Of a DNA stretch of 64,000 bases, positions 16,869-26,125 are shown piece by piece. The notes under the pieces are model-generated. The model saw only the letters and a list, made by a program, of their open reading frames with translations, made no database searches and was not told the origin of the DNA. Each line of letters starts with the position of its first letter. Positions within the stretch are counted from its first letter, which is position 1. A program made the position numbers and the translations under genes. Source of the DNA: Halovibrio variabilis (GTDB lineage: Bacteria; Pseudomonadota; Gammaproteobacteria; Pseudomonadales; Halomonadaceae); the NCBI RefSeq assembly GCF_007991175.1, contig NZ_BJXV01000001.1:124001-188000 (forward strand). Direction: 5' to 3'.

Positions 16869-17975
16869 ATGACAACTAATTTCTTTAATCCGGTCACGAC
16901 CCAAACCTGGACCAACGGCCGTCACCAGGTACGTTGCGTTAAGGTAATCCAAGAAACCCAGGATGTACGCACGTTCTGTTTTATGGCTGAACAGCCTGTG
17001 CTGTTCTTCTTCAAGCCCGGTCAGTTCGTAACCCTGGAGCTTGAGATTGATAATCAGCCGATCATGCGCTCCTATACGATTTCCAGTTCGCCCTCCATCC
17101 CCTACAGCTTTTCGATCACCGTCAAAAAGATTCCGGACGGCAAGGTATCCAATTGGCTGCATGCCAATATAAAGGTGGGCGACGAGCTAGTCGTGCACGG
17201 GCCGGTAGGTAACTTTAACTCTATCGATTACCCTGCTGAGAAAGTGCTGTTCCTGTCTGGCGGTGTGGGTATTACGCCGTTGATGTCGATGACCCGCTGG
17301 CTTTTCGATACCAACGCTGCCGTCGACGTTGAATTTATACACAGCTCCCGTGCCCCGCGCGATGTGATTTATCACCGTGAGCTGGTGCATATGTTTTCGC
17401 GTATCCCCGAATTCAAGCTGCATATCATCTGCGAGAGCAAGGAGGATATTGGCGAGGCCTGGGCCGGCTACCGTGGTTACCTCACCAAGCCGTTGTTCGA
17501 GCTGATGGTGCCGGACTTTATGGAGCGGGAGATATTTTGTTGCGGCCCTACACCCTACATGGAAGCTATCAAGCGCATCCTGCGTAGTAACAACTTTGAT
17601 ATGAACCACTACCACGAAGAGTCGTTTGGCGCTACGCCGAGCGATGTTCGTGAGGATGTTCGTGAGCTGGCCGAGCAAGCAGAAGTCGACGCCGAAAATG
17701 TCGATACCAGTGAATTGCACAGCATCGAATTCGCGTCGTCAGGAAAAAGTGTGCGTATCCAGCCCGGTGAGACGGTTCATGCGGCGGCGGCGAAGCTTGG
17801 GCTGCATATTCCCAAGGCCTGCGGCATGGGGATCTGTGGTACCTGTCGCGTAGAACTCAAGTCGGGTGAGGTGGAGATGGAGCACAACGGTGGTATCACG
17901 GATGAAGATGTCGAAGAAGGCTACATTCTGTCGTGCTGCAGCCGACCTAAAGGGAATCTGGTGGTAGATTTCTAG
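16869..17975 (+). CDS. gbcB: Glycine betaine monooxygenase reductase subunit
   Basis: 368 residues from the ATG at 16869 (AGAGG 5 bases upstream); the longer GTG-ATG frame at 16839 lacks a ribosome site. It has the FNR-like FAD domain with RSYTISS at residues 67-73, an NAD-binding domain (SGGVGITPLMSM and CGPTPYMEAIKR), and a C-terminal plant-type [2Fe-2S] ferredoxin domain (CGMGICGTCRV and a later cysteine in ILSCCS). It moves electrons from NAD(P)H to the Rieske centre of GbcA. A strong hairpin follows at 18021, so it is monocistronic. Confidence 0.93.
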   Translation: MTTNFFNPVTTQTWTNGRHQVRCVKVIQETQDVRTFCFMAEQPVLFFFKPGQFVTLELEIDNQPIMRSYTISSSPSIPYSFSITVKKIPDGKVSNWLHANIKVGDELVVHGPVGNFNSIDYPAEKVLFLSGGVGITPLMSMTRWLFDTNAAVDVEFIHSSRAPRDVIYHRELVHMFSRIPEFKLHIICESKEDIGEAWAGYRGYLTKPLFELMVPDFMEREIFCCGPTPYMEAIKRILRSNNFDMNHYHEESFGATPSDVREDVRELAEQAEVDAENVDTSELHSIEFASSGKSVRIQPGETVHAAAAKLGLHIPKACGMGICGTCRVELKSGEVEMEHNGGITDEDVEEGYILSCCSRPKGNLVVDF

Positions 17976-18020
17976 CGCTGGCAGTCGTTTTTAATACCGT
18001 CGTTTTCAATAGCGTTAGTA

Positions 18021-18060
18021 AAAGCGCCCTTTATGGCTATTGTCGTAAAGGGCGCTTTGG
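18021..18060 (+). terminator. Strong hairpin terminator after gbcB
   Basis: AAAGCGCCCTTTA (18021-18033) and TAAAGGGCGCTTT (18046-18058) form a 13-bp perfect stem with a 12-base loop. The T run within the 3' arm is followed by GGCTTTATT. It closes gbcB before the glyA operon. Confidence 0.8.
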
Positions 18061-18122
18061 CTTTATTCGGCATCAATGATGATCTATTTCTCGGCGCCGT
18101 CTGCGATGAAGTCGGCTAAATA

Positions 18123-18162
18123 TTGCCGATGTCGCAAATACATCGAGTGGTGACGTCGGCAA
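18123..18162. promoter_or_regulatory. Long inverted repeat upstream of glyA-sox, candidate operator
   Basis: TTGCCGATGTC (18123-18133) and GACGTCGGCAA (18152-18162) are inverted copies, 11 bp with a single T/G wobble, separated by 18 bases. The dyad lies about 140 bases before the glyA start, in the 5' control region of the sarcosine operon, consistent with a dimeric activator or repressor site. In Pseudomonas this operon responds to the AraC-type regulators GbdR and SouR; identity here is unknown. Confidence 0.45.
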
Positions 18163-18302
18163 GCATCTTGGGCCCGGATACCAACGATAGTATCGCGGTA
18201 TAAACGCGTTGATAGAGGCTTTGGTTGATAGCGACCTGGGTTTATCAGCATTAAAGAGTATGTCCAGCACTTAATAAAAAAGTGTCTAATGAGGAGGCGG
18301 TA

Positions 18303-19616
18303 ATGCTTCAAAATAATTTTTCCCCCAACGCCCGCTTGGCCAATTATGACACTTTGCTTGCCGACGCAATTGCAGAAGAAACGGTTCGCCAAGAAGCGCA
18401 TATTGAGCTGATCGCCTCCGAAAACTATACCAGCAAACTTGTCATGGAAGCGCAGGGTACCCAGCTGACCAACAAGTATGCAGAAGGCTATCCCGGTCGT
18501 CGTTACTACGGCGGCTGTGAGTTTGTGGATAAGGTGGAAGCCTTGGCCATTGAGCGCGCCTGTAACCTGTTTAGTGCCAACTATGCCAACGTGCAGCCGC
18601 ATTCCGGCGCCCAGGCCAATGCCGCCGTCTTCATGGCGCTGGTTAAGCCTGGCGATACAATACTGGGTATGAGCCTTGCCCACGGCGGCCACTTAACCCA
18701 TGGCGCCGCCCCCAACTTTTCGGGCAAGCACTACAACGCCGTACAGTACGGCCTCAAGCCGGAAACCGGTGAGATCGATTACGAAGAAGTGGAGCGCCTG
18801 GCTCGCGAGCACCAGCCGAAGATGATCATCGCCGGGTTCTCGGCCTACTCTCGCGTGGTGGACTGGCGGCGTTTCCGTACCATCGCTGATGAAGTAGGCG
18901 CCTACTTGATGGTCGATATGGCCCACGTCGCCGGCTTGGTTGCAGCAGGCCTCTACCCAAGCCCGCTGCCTTTCGCCCATGTAGTGACCACCACGACCCA
19001 CAAAACGCTGCGTGGTCCTCGGGGTGGTTTGATTCTTTCCGCCGATGGCGACGAGACGCTCTACAAGAAGCTTAATGGTGCCGTCTTCCCCGGCCAGCAG
19101 GGTGGCCCGCTGATGCACGTGATCGCCGCTAAGGCCGTGGCGTTCAAGGAGGCCATGAACCAGGAGTTTGTGCGCTACCAGCAGCAGGTCATTGATAACG
19201 CCCGGGCGATGGCCAATGTCTTCGTTGAGCGCGGCTATGACGTGGTGTCTGGCGGTACCGACGACCACCTCTTTCTGGTCTCGCTTATCCGCCAGGGTAT
19301 CACCGGTAAGGATGCGGATGCGGCGCTGGGCCGCGCACATATCACGGTCAATAAAAACACCGTGCCCAACGACCCCCAAAGCCCCTTTGTGACGTCTGGC
19401 CTGCGTATTGGGACCCCAGCGGTCACCACGCGCGGCTTTGATGCCCCGGAGTGTAGCGATCTGGCGGGATGGATTTGCGACATCCTGGACGAGTTGGCCG
19501 CAGGCAAAGACACCGCCGCCATTGAAGCTGACGTGCAGGCCAAAGTGACCGATGTGTGTGCTCGGCACCCTGTCTACGCTGAACCGGTTGCTGAAACCGT
19601 CGAATCCATTGCTTGA
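18303..19616 (+). CDS. glyA: Serine hydroxymethyltransferase, sarcosine operon copy
   Basis: 437 residues from the ATG at 18303, which has GAGGAGG 5 bases upstream; a GTG at 18282 is in frame but unlikely. It shows [10 protein letters not shown] near the N terminus, the SGAQAN PLP-phosphate site, and the PLP-lysine motif [16 protein letters not shown]. It interconverts glycine plus 5,10-methylene-THF with serine plus THF. As first gene of glyA-soxBDAG-purU, it consumes exactly the two products of tetrameric sarcosine oxidase, glycine and methylene-THF. This is the glyA1-type operon copy seen in Pseudomonas; the genome very likely has another glyA elsewhere. Confidence 0.96.
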   Translation: MLQNNFSPNARLANYDTLLADAIAEETVRQEAHIELIASENYTSKLVMEAQGTQLTNKYAEGYPGRRYYGGCEFVDKVEALAIERACNLFSANYANVQPHSGAQANAAVFMALVKPGDTILGMSLAHGGHLTHGAAPNFSGKHYNAVQYGLKPETGEIDYEEVERLAREHQPKMIIAGFSAYSRVVDWRRFRTIADEVGAYLMVDMAHVAGLVAAGLYPSPLPFAHVVTTTTHKTLRGPRGGLILSADGDETLYKKLNGAVFPGQQGGPLMHVIAAKAVAFKEAMNQEFVRYQQQVIDNARAMANVFVERGYDVVSGGTDDHLFLVSLIRQGITGKDADAALGRAHITVNKNTVPNDPQSPFVTSGLRIGTPAVTTRGFDAPECSDLAGWICDILDELAAGKDTAAIEADVQAKVTDVCARHPVYAEPVAETVESIA

Positions 19617-19628
19617 GAGGAGGCCCCT

Positions 19629-20879
19629 ATGCAACGTTATTCCGGCTTCGGCCTAGTCAAGCACGCGCTAAGTCACCATGAGAACTGGCAGCGCCAGTGG
19701 CGCAACCCCACGCCCAAGAAACAGTACGATGTGATCATCGTTGGTGGTGGCGGCCACGGCTTGGCCACGGCCTACTACTTGGCGAAAGAGTTCGGCATCA
19801 AGAACGTGGCGGTGATTGAGAAGGGATGGCTGGGCGGCGGCAACACCGCCCGTAATACGACTATCGTGCGATCCAACTACCTTTGGGATGAGTCGGCAGC
19901 GCTCTACGAACACTCCATGAAGCTGTGGGAAGGGCTTTCCCAGGACCTTAATTACAACGTCATGTTTTCCCAACGAGGGGTGCTCAACGTAGGGCATACC
20001 CTGCAGGATATGCGCGATATCCAGCGTCGCGTCAACGCCAACCGCCTGAACGGCATTGATGGCGAAGTGCTGGACGCCAAGGGTGTGCAGGAGCTGGTGC
20101 CGATCATGGACTGCTCCAAGAACGCTCGTTACCCGGTGATGGGTGCCTCCTGGCAGCCGCGCGCGGGGGTGGCTCGCCACGACGCGGTAGCCTGGGGCTA
20201 TGCCCGCGGTGCTGATGCCCACGGGGTGGATATTCTACAGCAGACCGAAGTCACCGGCTTTAAGATCCGTGACGGTCAGATCTATGGTGTACACACCAAC
20301 CGTGGCGACATTGAGGCCAAGACCGTGGGCTGCGTGGCCGCTGGTAACTCCAGCGTGCTGGCCAAGATGGGCGGCTTTAAGTTGCCGCTGGAGTCCCATC
20401 CGCTGCAGGCCCTGGTTTCCGAGCCGATCAAGCCGATTCTCGATACCGTTGTGATGTCGAATCATGTGCATGGCTACATCAGCCAGTCCGACAAGGGCGA
20501 CCTGGTGATCGGCGCGGGCATCGACGGCTATAACGGCTATGGTCAGCGGGGTAGCTACCCCACCGTGGAGCACACGCTCCAGGCCATCGTCGAGATGTTC
20601 CCGATCTTCTCTCGAGTGCGCATGAACCGTCAGTGGGGGGGCATCGTCGATACCTGCCCGGATGCCTGTCCGATCATGTCCAAGACGCCGGTAAAAGGCC
20701 TGTACTTCAACTGTGGTTGGGGCACCGGCGGCTTCAAGGCGACGCCGGGATCGGGGCATGTGTTTGCTGCCAGCCTGGCCAAGGGTGAGATGCACCCCAT
20801 TGCCGAGCCGTTCTCCATGTTCCGCTTCCATAGCGGTGCGCTGATTGATGAGCACGGCGCTGCCGGCGTGGCTCACTAG
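19629..20879 (+). CDS. soxB: Sarcosine oxidase beta subunit
   Basis: 416 residues beginning [20 protein letters not shown], the standard SoxB start, with GAGGAGG 6 bases upstream. A dinucleotide-binding motif ([20 protein letters not shown]) is at residues about 35-54 and the C terminus is DAO-fold ([16 protein letters not shown]). This subunit carries covalent FMN and the sarcosine-oxidising flavin site of the heterotetrameric SoxBDAG enzyme. It lies 12 bases after glyA and 24 bases before soxD. Confidence 0.96.
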   Translation: MQRYSGFGLVKHALSHHENWQRQWRNPTPKKQYDVIIVGGGGHGLATAYYLAKEFGIKNVAVIEKGWLGGGNTARNTTIVRSNYLWDESAALYEHSMKLWEGLSQDLNYNVMFSQRGVLNVGHTLQDMRDIQRRVNANRLNGIDGEVLDAKGVQELVPIMDCSKNARYPVMGASWQPRAGVARHDAVAWGYARGADAHGVDILQQTEVTGFKIRDGQIYGVHTNRGDIEAKTVGCVAAGNSSVLAKMGGFKLPLESHPLQALVSEPIKPILDTVVMSNHVHGYISQSDKGDLVIGAGIDGYNGYGQRGSYPTVEHTLQAIVEMFPIFSRVRMNRQWGGIVDTCPDACPIMSKTPVKGLYFNCGWGTGGFKATPGSGHVFAASLAKGEMHPIAEPFSMFRFHSGALIDEHGAAGVAH

Positions 20880-20903
20880 GGTTTGTAAGAGAGGAGTATC
20901 CGC

Positions 20904-21245
20904 ATGTTCTATATCTACTGCCCCTACTGCGGTGAACACCGTGAAGAAGAGGAGTTTCACCCCAAGGGCCAGGCGCATATTGAGCGACCAAAAGAGCCCG
21001 AGGCGTGCAGTGACGAAGAGTGGGGTAACTACCTATTTTTCCGCGACAACCCCCGTGGCGTGCACCATGAAATGTGGGTGCACGCGGTGGGTTGCCGTAA
21101 GTTCTTCAATATGACGCGTCACACCGTGAGCTACGAAATTCTCGAGACCTACAAAATGGGCGAGCAGCCGTCGATTACCGCCGACAGCCAGAATCCTCCT
21201 CGCGAGACCGTCCCGGTTAGTCATCCAGAGGGAGTGCGGGCATGA
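20904..21245 (+). CDS. soxD: Sarcosine oxidase delta subunit
   Basis: A 113-residue protein with the SoxD signature: zinc-ligand cysteines in YIYCPYCGEHREEEEF, then YLFFRDNPRGVHHEMWVH and the late GCRKFFNMTRHTVS. SoxD is a small structural zinc-binding subunit of tetrameric sarcosine oxidase. A ribosome site GAGAGGAG lies 7-8 bases upstream, and the end overlaps the soxA start by 4 bases. Confidence 0.95.
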   Translation: MFYIYCPYCGEHREEEEFHPKGQAHIERPKEPEACSDEEWGNYLFFRDNPRGVHHEMWVHAVGCRKFFNMTRHTVSYEILETYKMGEQPSITADSQNPPRETVPVSHPEGVRA

Positions 21246-24200
21246 GCCAGTCCAAGCAGCACAAACAGCAAGCGTACCGCCTTAACACCGGCGGGCGTAT
21301 CGATCGCTCCCGCACCCTGAGCTTTACCTTTAACGGCCAGCATTACCAAGGGCACCCAGGGGATACTCTGGCCTCCGCGCTACTGGCTAACGGCGTGGAT
21401 ATCATTAACCGCAGCTTCAAGTACTCACGGCCCAGAGGCATCGTCGCCGCTGGCGCCGAAGAGCCCAATGCCATCGTTCAGCTGGGCAACAGCGAAGCGG
21501 CCCAGGTGCCTAACGTGCGCGCCACCCAGCAAGCGTTGTTCAACGACCTAACCGCCTGTAGCACCAACGGCTGGCCGAACGTACAACGCGACCTGATGGG
21601 CTTGGTTGGCAAACTGGGTGGGCAGTTCATGCCACCAGGTTTCTACTACAAGACCTTTATGGCCCCGGCGTCGATGTGGCTGACCTACGAAAAGTATATT
21701 CGCAAGGCGGCGGGTTTGGGGCGCAGCCCCATGGAAGCCGACCCGGACAGCTATGATCACTTCAATCAGCACTGCGATGTGCTGGTCGTCGGCGCAGGCG
21801 CCGCGGGTTTGGCGGCGGCGCTGGCCGCGGCGCGCAGCGGTGCCCGGGTAATCGTTGCCGATGAGCAGGAAGAGATGGGTGGCTCACTGCTGGATAGCCG
21901 CGAAACCCTGGGTGACAAGCCAGCCGACCAGTGGGCTGCACGGGTGCTTGAGGAGTTGGCCGGGTGCGAGAACGTTACACTGCTGCCACGCACCACCGCC
22001 AACGGTTATCACGACCACAATTTCGTTACTCTGCACGAACGCCGCACCGAGCATCTGGGCGATACGGCGCCGGTGGAAAATGGCCATCGTCAGGTGCGCT
22101 CCCGTCTGCACCGAGTGCGCGCCGGCCAGGTGATTCTAGCCACGGGCGCCCACGAGCGGCCGCTGGTGTATGCGGCCAACGACGTGCCAGGCAATCTATT
22201 GGCTGGCGCTGTGTCGACGTACATCCGCCGCTATGGTGTGGCGCCGGGCCGTAAGCTGGTGCTTTCTACCAGCAACGACTACGGCTATCGCGCCGCTCTG
22301 GACTGGAAAGAGGCCGGTTGCGACGTCGTCGCTATCGTGGACGCACGTGAGGCGCCCGCTGGTGATTGGGTTGATACTGCTCGCGCCCAGGGCATCAAGA
22401 TCATTAGTGGCAGTGCCGTTATAGAGGCGAAGGGATCCAGCCGGGTTAGCGCTGCACGGGTCGCCAAAATCGATATCGACGCCTTCCAGGTGAGTGGCCC
22501 GATTCAAGAACTGGCCTGCGATACCATAGCAAGCTCTGGCGGTTACAGCCCGGTGATTCACCTGGCGTCCCATACCGGGGCGCGGCCTGCCTGGCGTGAC
22601 GATATTCTCGGCTTTGTGCCGGGGCTGGTGAAGGGCGTTCAGGCGTGCGGCGGCGCTAATGGCACCTATGCATTGGGTGATGTGCTCGCCGAGGGTGTCG
22701 AGGCGGGCATCAGGGCGGCAGCAGCCACGGATCATACTGCTCAGGCGGTCAGCCTGCCGAGTACCGACTACCTTCAGCAGGGGCCCGCGGTGGCACTGTT
22801 TCAGGTGCCCCATGAGAAGCCAACGCTGCGCGGACCAAAGCAGTTCGTCGACCTGCAGAACGACGTCACTGCAGCGGGCATTGAGCTGGCGACCCGGGAA
22901 GGCTTTGAGTCCATCGAGCACATCAAGCGCTATACCGCGATGGGCTTTGGTACGGACCAGGGTAAGCTGGGCAATATTAACGGTATGGCGGTTGCCGCCC
23001 GCTGCCTGAGCCGTTCGATTCCTGAGGTGGGCACCACGGTGTTCCGTCCCAACTACACCCCGGTCACTTTCGGTGCCATCGTGGGTCGTCACTGTCGTGA
23101 CTTGTTCGATCCCGCACGCTATACCGCTCTTCATCAGTGGCATGTCGAGCGCGGTGCCGAGTTCGAGGACGTCGGTCAGTGGAAACGCCCCTGGTACTAT
23201 CCACAAAAACGCGCTGGGGCCGCCAATGGCGAACGCGAGAGTATGGCGGAGGCGGTTGCCCGCGAGTGCCTGGCAGTGCGCGAGAAGGTGGGGATCCTTG
23301 ATGCCTCGACGCTTGGCAAGATCGATATTCAAGGGCCGGATGCGCGTGAGTTCCTGGCGCGGGTGTATACCAACAAGTGGGAAAAACTGGCCGTTGGCAG
23401 GTGCCGTTACGGCTTGATGTGCAAGGACGATGGCATGGTCACCGACGACGGTGTGACCAGTTGCCTCGCCGACAACCACTTCTTGATGACCACCACCACC
23501 GGTGGCGCGGCGGCCATCCTTGAGTGGCTGGAGTTGTGGCATCAGACCGAATGGCCGGAACTGGATGTGTACTTTTCATCGGTGACCGACCACTGGGCCA
23601 CCATGACCATCACCGGCCCGGAAGCACGCAAGCTGCTCGGCGAGATCACGGATATAGACCTTGACCGCGATAGCTTTAAGTTCATGGACTGGCGCGCCGG
23701 GAAAGTGGCGGGGGTCCCTGCACGGGTCTTTCGCATCTCTTTTACCGGCGAGTTGACCTTCGAGATCAACGTGCAAGCCAACTACGCTATGCACGTGTGG
23801 CAGACCCTGTTCAAGCATGGCGAGACGTATGGCTTGACGCCCTATGGGACCGAAACCATGCACGTCCTGCGTGCTGAAAAGGGCTTTATTATCGTGGGCC
23901 AGGAAACCGACGGCTCGGTTACGCCGGAAGACTTGGGCATGCAGTGGGCGATCGGCTATGACAAGCCTTACTCCTGGATTGGCAAGCGAGCCCTGACCCG
24001 CCCGGACACCAAGCGCGAGAACCGTAAGCAACTGGTGGGGCTCAGGCCCAAGGACCCCAAGGTGGTTCTCGAAGAGGGGGCCCAGATCGTGCTTGATCCC
24101 AAGCATGCGATCCCCATGCCGATGGTGGGGCATGTGACCTCCAGCTACTACAGCCCGGTCCTGGATTCAGGGTTTGCGCTCGCGGTGGTCAAGGGCGGTC

Positions 24201-24313
24201 ACCAGAAGCTGGGCGAGACTGTCTACCTGCCCATGGTGGACGGACAAACCCATGAAGCCGAAATCGTCAGCACTATTTTCTATGACCCCAAGGGAGAGCG
24301 CCAGAATGTCTAA
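21242..24313 (+). CDS. soxA: Sarcosine oxidase alpha subunit
   Basis: 1023 residues, full length for the family. The N-terminal 2Fe-2S-like fold domain (FNGQHYQGHPGDTLASALLANG) is followed by an NAD-binding Rossmann domain (DVLVVGAGAAGLAAALAAARSG, near residues 178-199) and a C-terminal GCV_T/aminomethyltransferase half (from about residue 610) that binds folate. The subunit holds NAD and the THF site where the methyl of sarcosine is captured as 5,10-methylene-THF. Its start overlaps soxD by 4 bases and its end overlaps soxG by 8. Confidence 0.96.
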   Translation: MSQSKQHKQQAYRLNTGGRIDRSRTLSFTFNGQHYQGHPGDTLASALLANGVDIINRSFKYSRPRGIVAAGAEEPNAIVQLGNSEAAQVPNVRATQQALFNDLTACSTNGWPNVQRDLMGLVGKLGGQFMPPGFYYKTFMAPASMWLTYEKYIRKAAGLGRSPMEADPDSYDHFNQHCDVLVVGAGAAGLAAALAAARSGARVIVADEQEEMGGSLLDSRETLGDKPADQWAARVLEELAGCENVTLLPRTTANGYHDHNFVTLHERRTEHLGDTAPVENGHRQVRSRLHRVRAGQVILATGAHERPLVYAANDVPGNLLAGAVSTYIRRYGVAPGRKLVLSTSNDYGYRAALDWKEAGCDVVAIVDAREAPAGDWVDTARAQGIKIISGSAVIEAKGSSRVSAARVAKIDIDAFQVSGPIQELACDTIASSGGYSPVIHLASHTGARPAWRDDILGFVPGLVKGVQACGGANGTYALGDVLAEGVEAGIRAAAATDHTAQAVSLPSTDYLQQGPAVALFQVPHEKPTLRGPKQFVDLQNDVTAAGIELATREGFESIEHIKRYTAMGFGTDQGKLGNINGMAVAARCLSRSIPEVGTTVFRPNYTPVTFGAIVGRHCRDLFDPARYTALHQWHVERGAEFEDVGQWKRPWYYPQKRAGAANGERESMAEAVARECLAVREKVGILDASTLGKIDIQGPDAREFLARVYTNKWEKLAVGRCRYGLMCKDDGMVTDDGVTSCLADNHFLMTTTTGGAAAILEWLELWHQTEWPELDVYFSSVTDHWATMTITGPEARKLLGEITDIDLDRDSFKFMDWRAGKVAGVPARVFRISFTGELTFEINVQANYAMHVWQTLFKHGETYGLTPYGTETMHVLRAEKGFIIVGQETDGSVTPEDLGMQWAIGYDKPYSWIGKRALTRPDTKRENRKQLVGLRPKDPKVVLEEGAQIVLDPKHAIPMPMVGHVTSSYYSPVLDSGFALAVVKGGHQKLGETVYLPMVDGQTHEAEIVSTIFYDPKGERQNV

Positions 24314-24941
24314 CGCGGCCACCTTCGATACCCGTACCGATACCGCTATCCCGGTAGAGTCCCCGTTAGCCTACAGCTATCGTCATAGCGGCGCGCCTCG
24401 CGCCGGTGACTCAAGTCGGCTTCAGCTGCGTGAGCGAGCGATGCTTGGACATCTGATTCTGCGCGGTGGCGCCATCGTTCTCGACGAGGCGGTGCGCGAC
24501 GTGCTGGGGCTCAACCTGCCTGGTCAACCCCAGGCGCTGGTGCAGGATGCCAGCGGTGAGCGCTCCATTCAGTGGCTTTCCCCGGACGAGTGGTTAGTGA
24601 TCGTGCCCGGTGGCGAAGAATTCCCGCTGGAGACGAAGCTGCGCGAGCATTTGGGCAGCGCCCACTTCGCGATCAGCGACGTCAGCGGTGGCCAGACCGT
24701 GTTAGAGCTTTCCGGCGAAGCGGCGCAAGAGCTTTTGATGAAAACGGTGATCTACGACGTGCACCCCAGCAATTTCCCAGTGGGTAAGGGGGTCACGACT
24801 ATCTTCGCCAAGGCGACCACCATCATTCGCCGCCCCAGTGAAGAGCGCTGGGAGTTAGTGGTGCGGCGCAGCTTTGCCGACTACTGCTATCGCTGGTTAC
24901 TGGATGCCGCGGCAGAGTATGGCGTTAACGTAGAACAATAA
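24306..24941 (+). CDS. soxG: Sarcosine oxidase gamma subunit
   Basis: 211 residues from the ATG at 24306 (MSNAATFDTR), inside the last 8 bases of soxA; the frame extends upstream but that part overlaps soxA coding sequence. It resembles a degenerate GCV_T fold: LQLRERAMLGHLILRG early, WLSPDEWLVIVP in the middle and RRSFADYCYRWLLDAA at the C terminus, which is the usual SoxG ending. It is the fourth structural subunit of tetrameric sarcosine oxidase. Confidence 0.93.
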   Translation: MSNAATFDTRTDTAIPVESPLAYSYRHSGAPRAGDSSRLQLRERAMLGHLILRGGAIVLDEAVRDVLGLNLPGQPQALVQDASGERSIQWLSPDEWLVIVPGGEEFPLETKLREHLGSAHFAISDVSGGQTVLELSGEAAQELLMKTVIYDVHPSNFPVGKGVTTIFAKATTIIRRPSEERWELVVRRSFADYCYRWLLDAAAEYGVNVEQ

Positions 24942-24948
24942 GCAGGCA

Positions 24949-24969
24949 GGCCGGAACAGTGTTTCGGCC
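24949..24969 (+). other. Hairpin between soxG and purU
   Basis: GGCCGGAAC (24949-24957) and GTTTCGGCC (24961-24969) form a 9-bp stem with one G-T wobble and a 3-base loop, with no T tract after it. It may stabilise the upstream mRNA or partly reduce purU expression rather than terminate. Confidence 0.5.
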
Positions 24970-25012
24970 GCTACGATCTTCCACGACGATCTGCCGCTAA
25001 CAGAGATTCAAT

Positions 25013-25879
25013 ATGAGCCGAATGAGTGATACCTGGATATTGGCCGCCCAATGCCCGAGTCGTCTGGGCACGGTGGACGTCGTCACGCGTTTTCTAAAAG
25101 AGCAGCAGTGTTATATCACCGAACTCAACTCCTTCGATGATCGACTGGGCGGGCGCTTTTTTATTCGCGCTGAATTTCGTCCAGAGCTAAAGGCGTTTCA
25201 AGAAGAGCGTTTCCACGCCGATTTTGCCGCGCGGGCGGATGAATTCGGCATGCAGTTTGAATTGACTGCGCCTGGTAAACGCACCGGAACCGTGATCCTC
25301 GTCTCGAAAGCGGATCACTGCCTGAATGATCTGCTTTACCGTTATCGTACCGGGCAGTTGCCCCTCGATATCCGGGCGATCATTTCCAACCATCCGGATC
25401 TTGAGCCGCTGGCCACATGGCACGGCCTGCCGTATCACTATCTACCCATCAGCCCCGAGACGAAACTGCAGCAGGAAGCGCAGGTGCGCGACATCATCGC
25501 GGAAACCGACGCCGAGCTGGTGGTGCTGGCAAGGTACATGCAGGTGCTGTCGCCTGCCATGTGCGAGCTGCTGGCCGGTCGGGCCATCAATATTCATCAT
25601 TCGCTGCTGCCGGGCTTCAAGGGTGCCAAGCCGTATCATCAGGCTTACGAAAAAGGCGTTAAGCTGGTTGGCGCCACGGCGCACTACATCAATAACGACC
25701 TCGACGAAGGGCCGATTATTGCCCAAGGGGTTGAGCCCGTCGACCACACCCATTATCCCGAGGATCTGGTGGCCAAGGGGCGTGATATCGAATGTCTCAC
25801 CCTGGCCAGGGCAGTCAGCTATCATCTGGAACGCCGGGTCTTCTTTTACGCCGGGCGTACGGTCGTGTTCAGCAATTAA
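25013..25879 (+). CDS. purU: Formyltetrahydrofolate deformylase
   Basis: 288 residues with an N-terminal ACT domain (DTWILAAQCPSRLGTVDVV) and a C-terminal formyltransferase fold. The catalytic region shows NIHHSLLPGFKGAKPYHQA with the conserved Asn and His, and the downstream GATAHYINNDLDEGPIIAQ carries the conserved aspartate. The enzyme hydrolyses 10-formyl-THF to THF and formate, regenerating the THF that sarcosine oxidase consumes. The formate can go to the dehydrogenase encoded at 5.8-10.3 kb. In-frame ATGs are at 25013 and 25022; 25013 has AGAG upstream and is kept. It is the last gene of glyA-soxBDAG-purU. Confidence 0.94.
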   Translation: MSRMSDTWILAAQCPSRLGTVDVVTRFLKEQQCYITELNSFDDRLGGRFFIRAEFRPELKAFQEERFHADFAARADEFGMQFELTAPGKRTGTVILVSKADHCLNDLLYRYRTGQLPLDIRAIISNHPDLEPLATWHGLPYHYLPISPETKLQQEAQVRDIIAETDAELVVLARYMQVLSPAMCELLAGRAINIHHSLLPGFKGAKPYHQAYEKGVKLVGATAHYINNDLDEGPIIAQGVEPVDHTHYPEDLVAKGRDIECLTLARAVSYHLERRVFFYAGRTVVFSN

Positions 25880-25890
25880 TTGACGGATAA

Positions 25891-25914
25891 GCGCTGTCAA
25901 AAAAAGCGCGTTTT
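25891..25914 (+). terminator. Weak terminator candidate after purU
   Basis: GCGCT (25891-25895) and AGCGC (25905-25909) form a short 5-bp stem with an A-rich loop, followed by GTTTT. It is 11 bases after the purU stop; the stem is short so confidence is limited. Confidence 0.4.
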
Positions 25915-26042
25915 ATGCTCGGGTAACGGCGGTCGCTCACAGACGCTGGCTAGCGTTAACTATCCCTTTGCTTGGCTAAAAAGACGGATCAATAGCGACA
26001 AACGTCACTGAGCGCTAAATGCTTAAAACGTCGTTGTCGTTA

Positions 26043-26073
26043 TTGTTATGTCAAACACTTAATAAATTATAAA
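26043..26073 (+). promoter_or_regulatory. Candidate sdaA promoter
   Basis: TTGTTA (26043-26048) and TATAAA (26068-26073) resemble sigma70 elements, but the 19-base spacer is longer than optimal. They lie in an AT-rich stretch about 50 bases before the sdaA start. Confidence 0.3.
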
Positions 26074-26125
26074 ACGTTTCAGGCCATGCCTGAGGTTACC
26101 TGTTTATACGACAAGAGGTGTTCCC

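Noticed and set aside
22196..23542. 448-codon minus-strand frame inside soxA
   Set aside because: It lies entirely opposite soxA, which is a confident full-length gene; codon composition is that of an antisense shadow.
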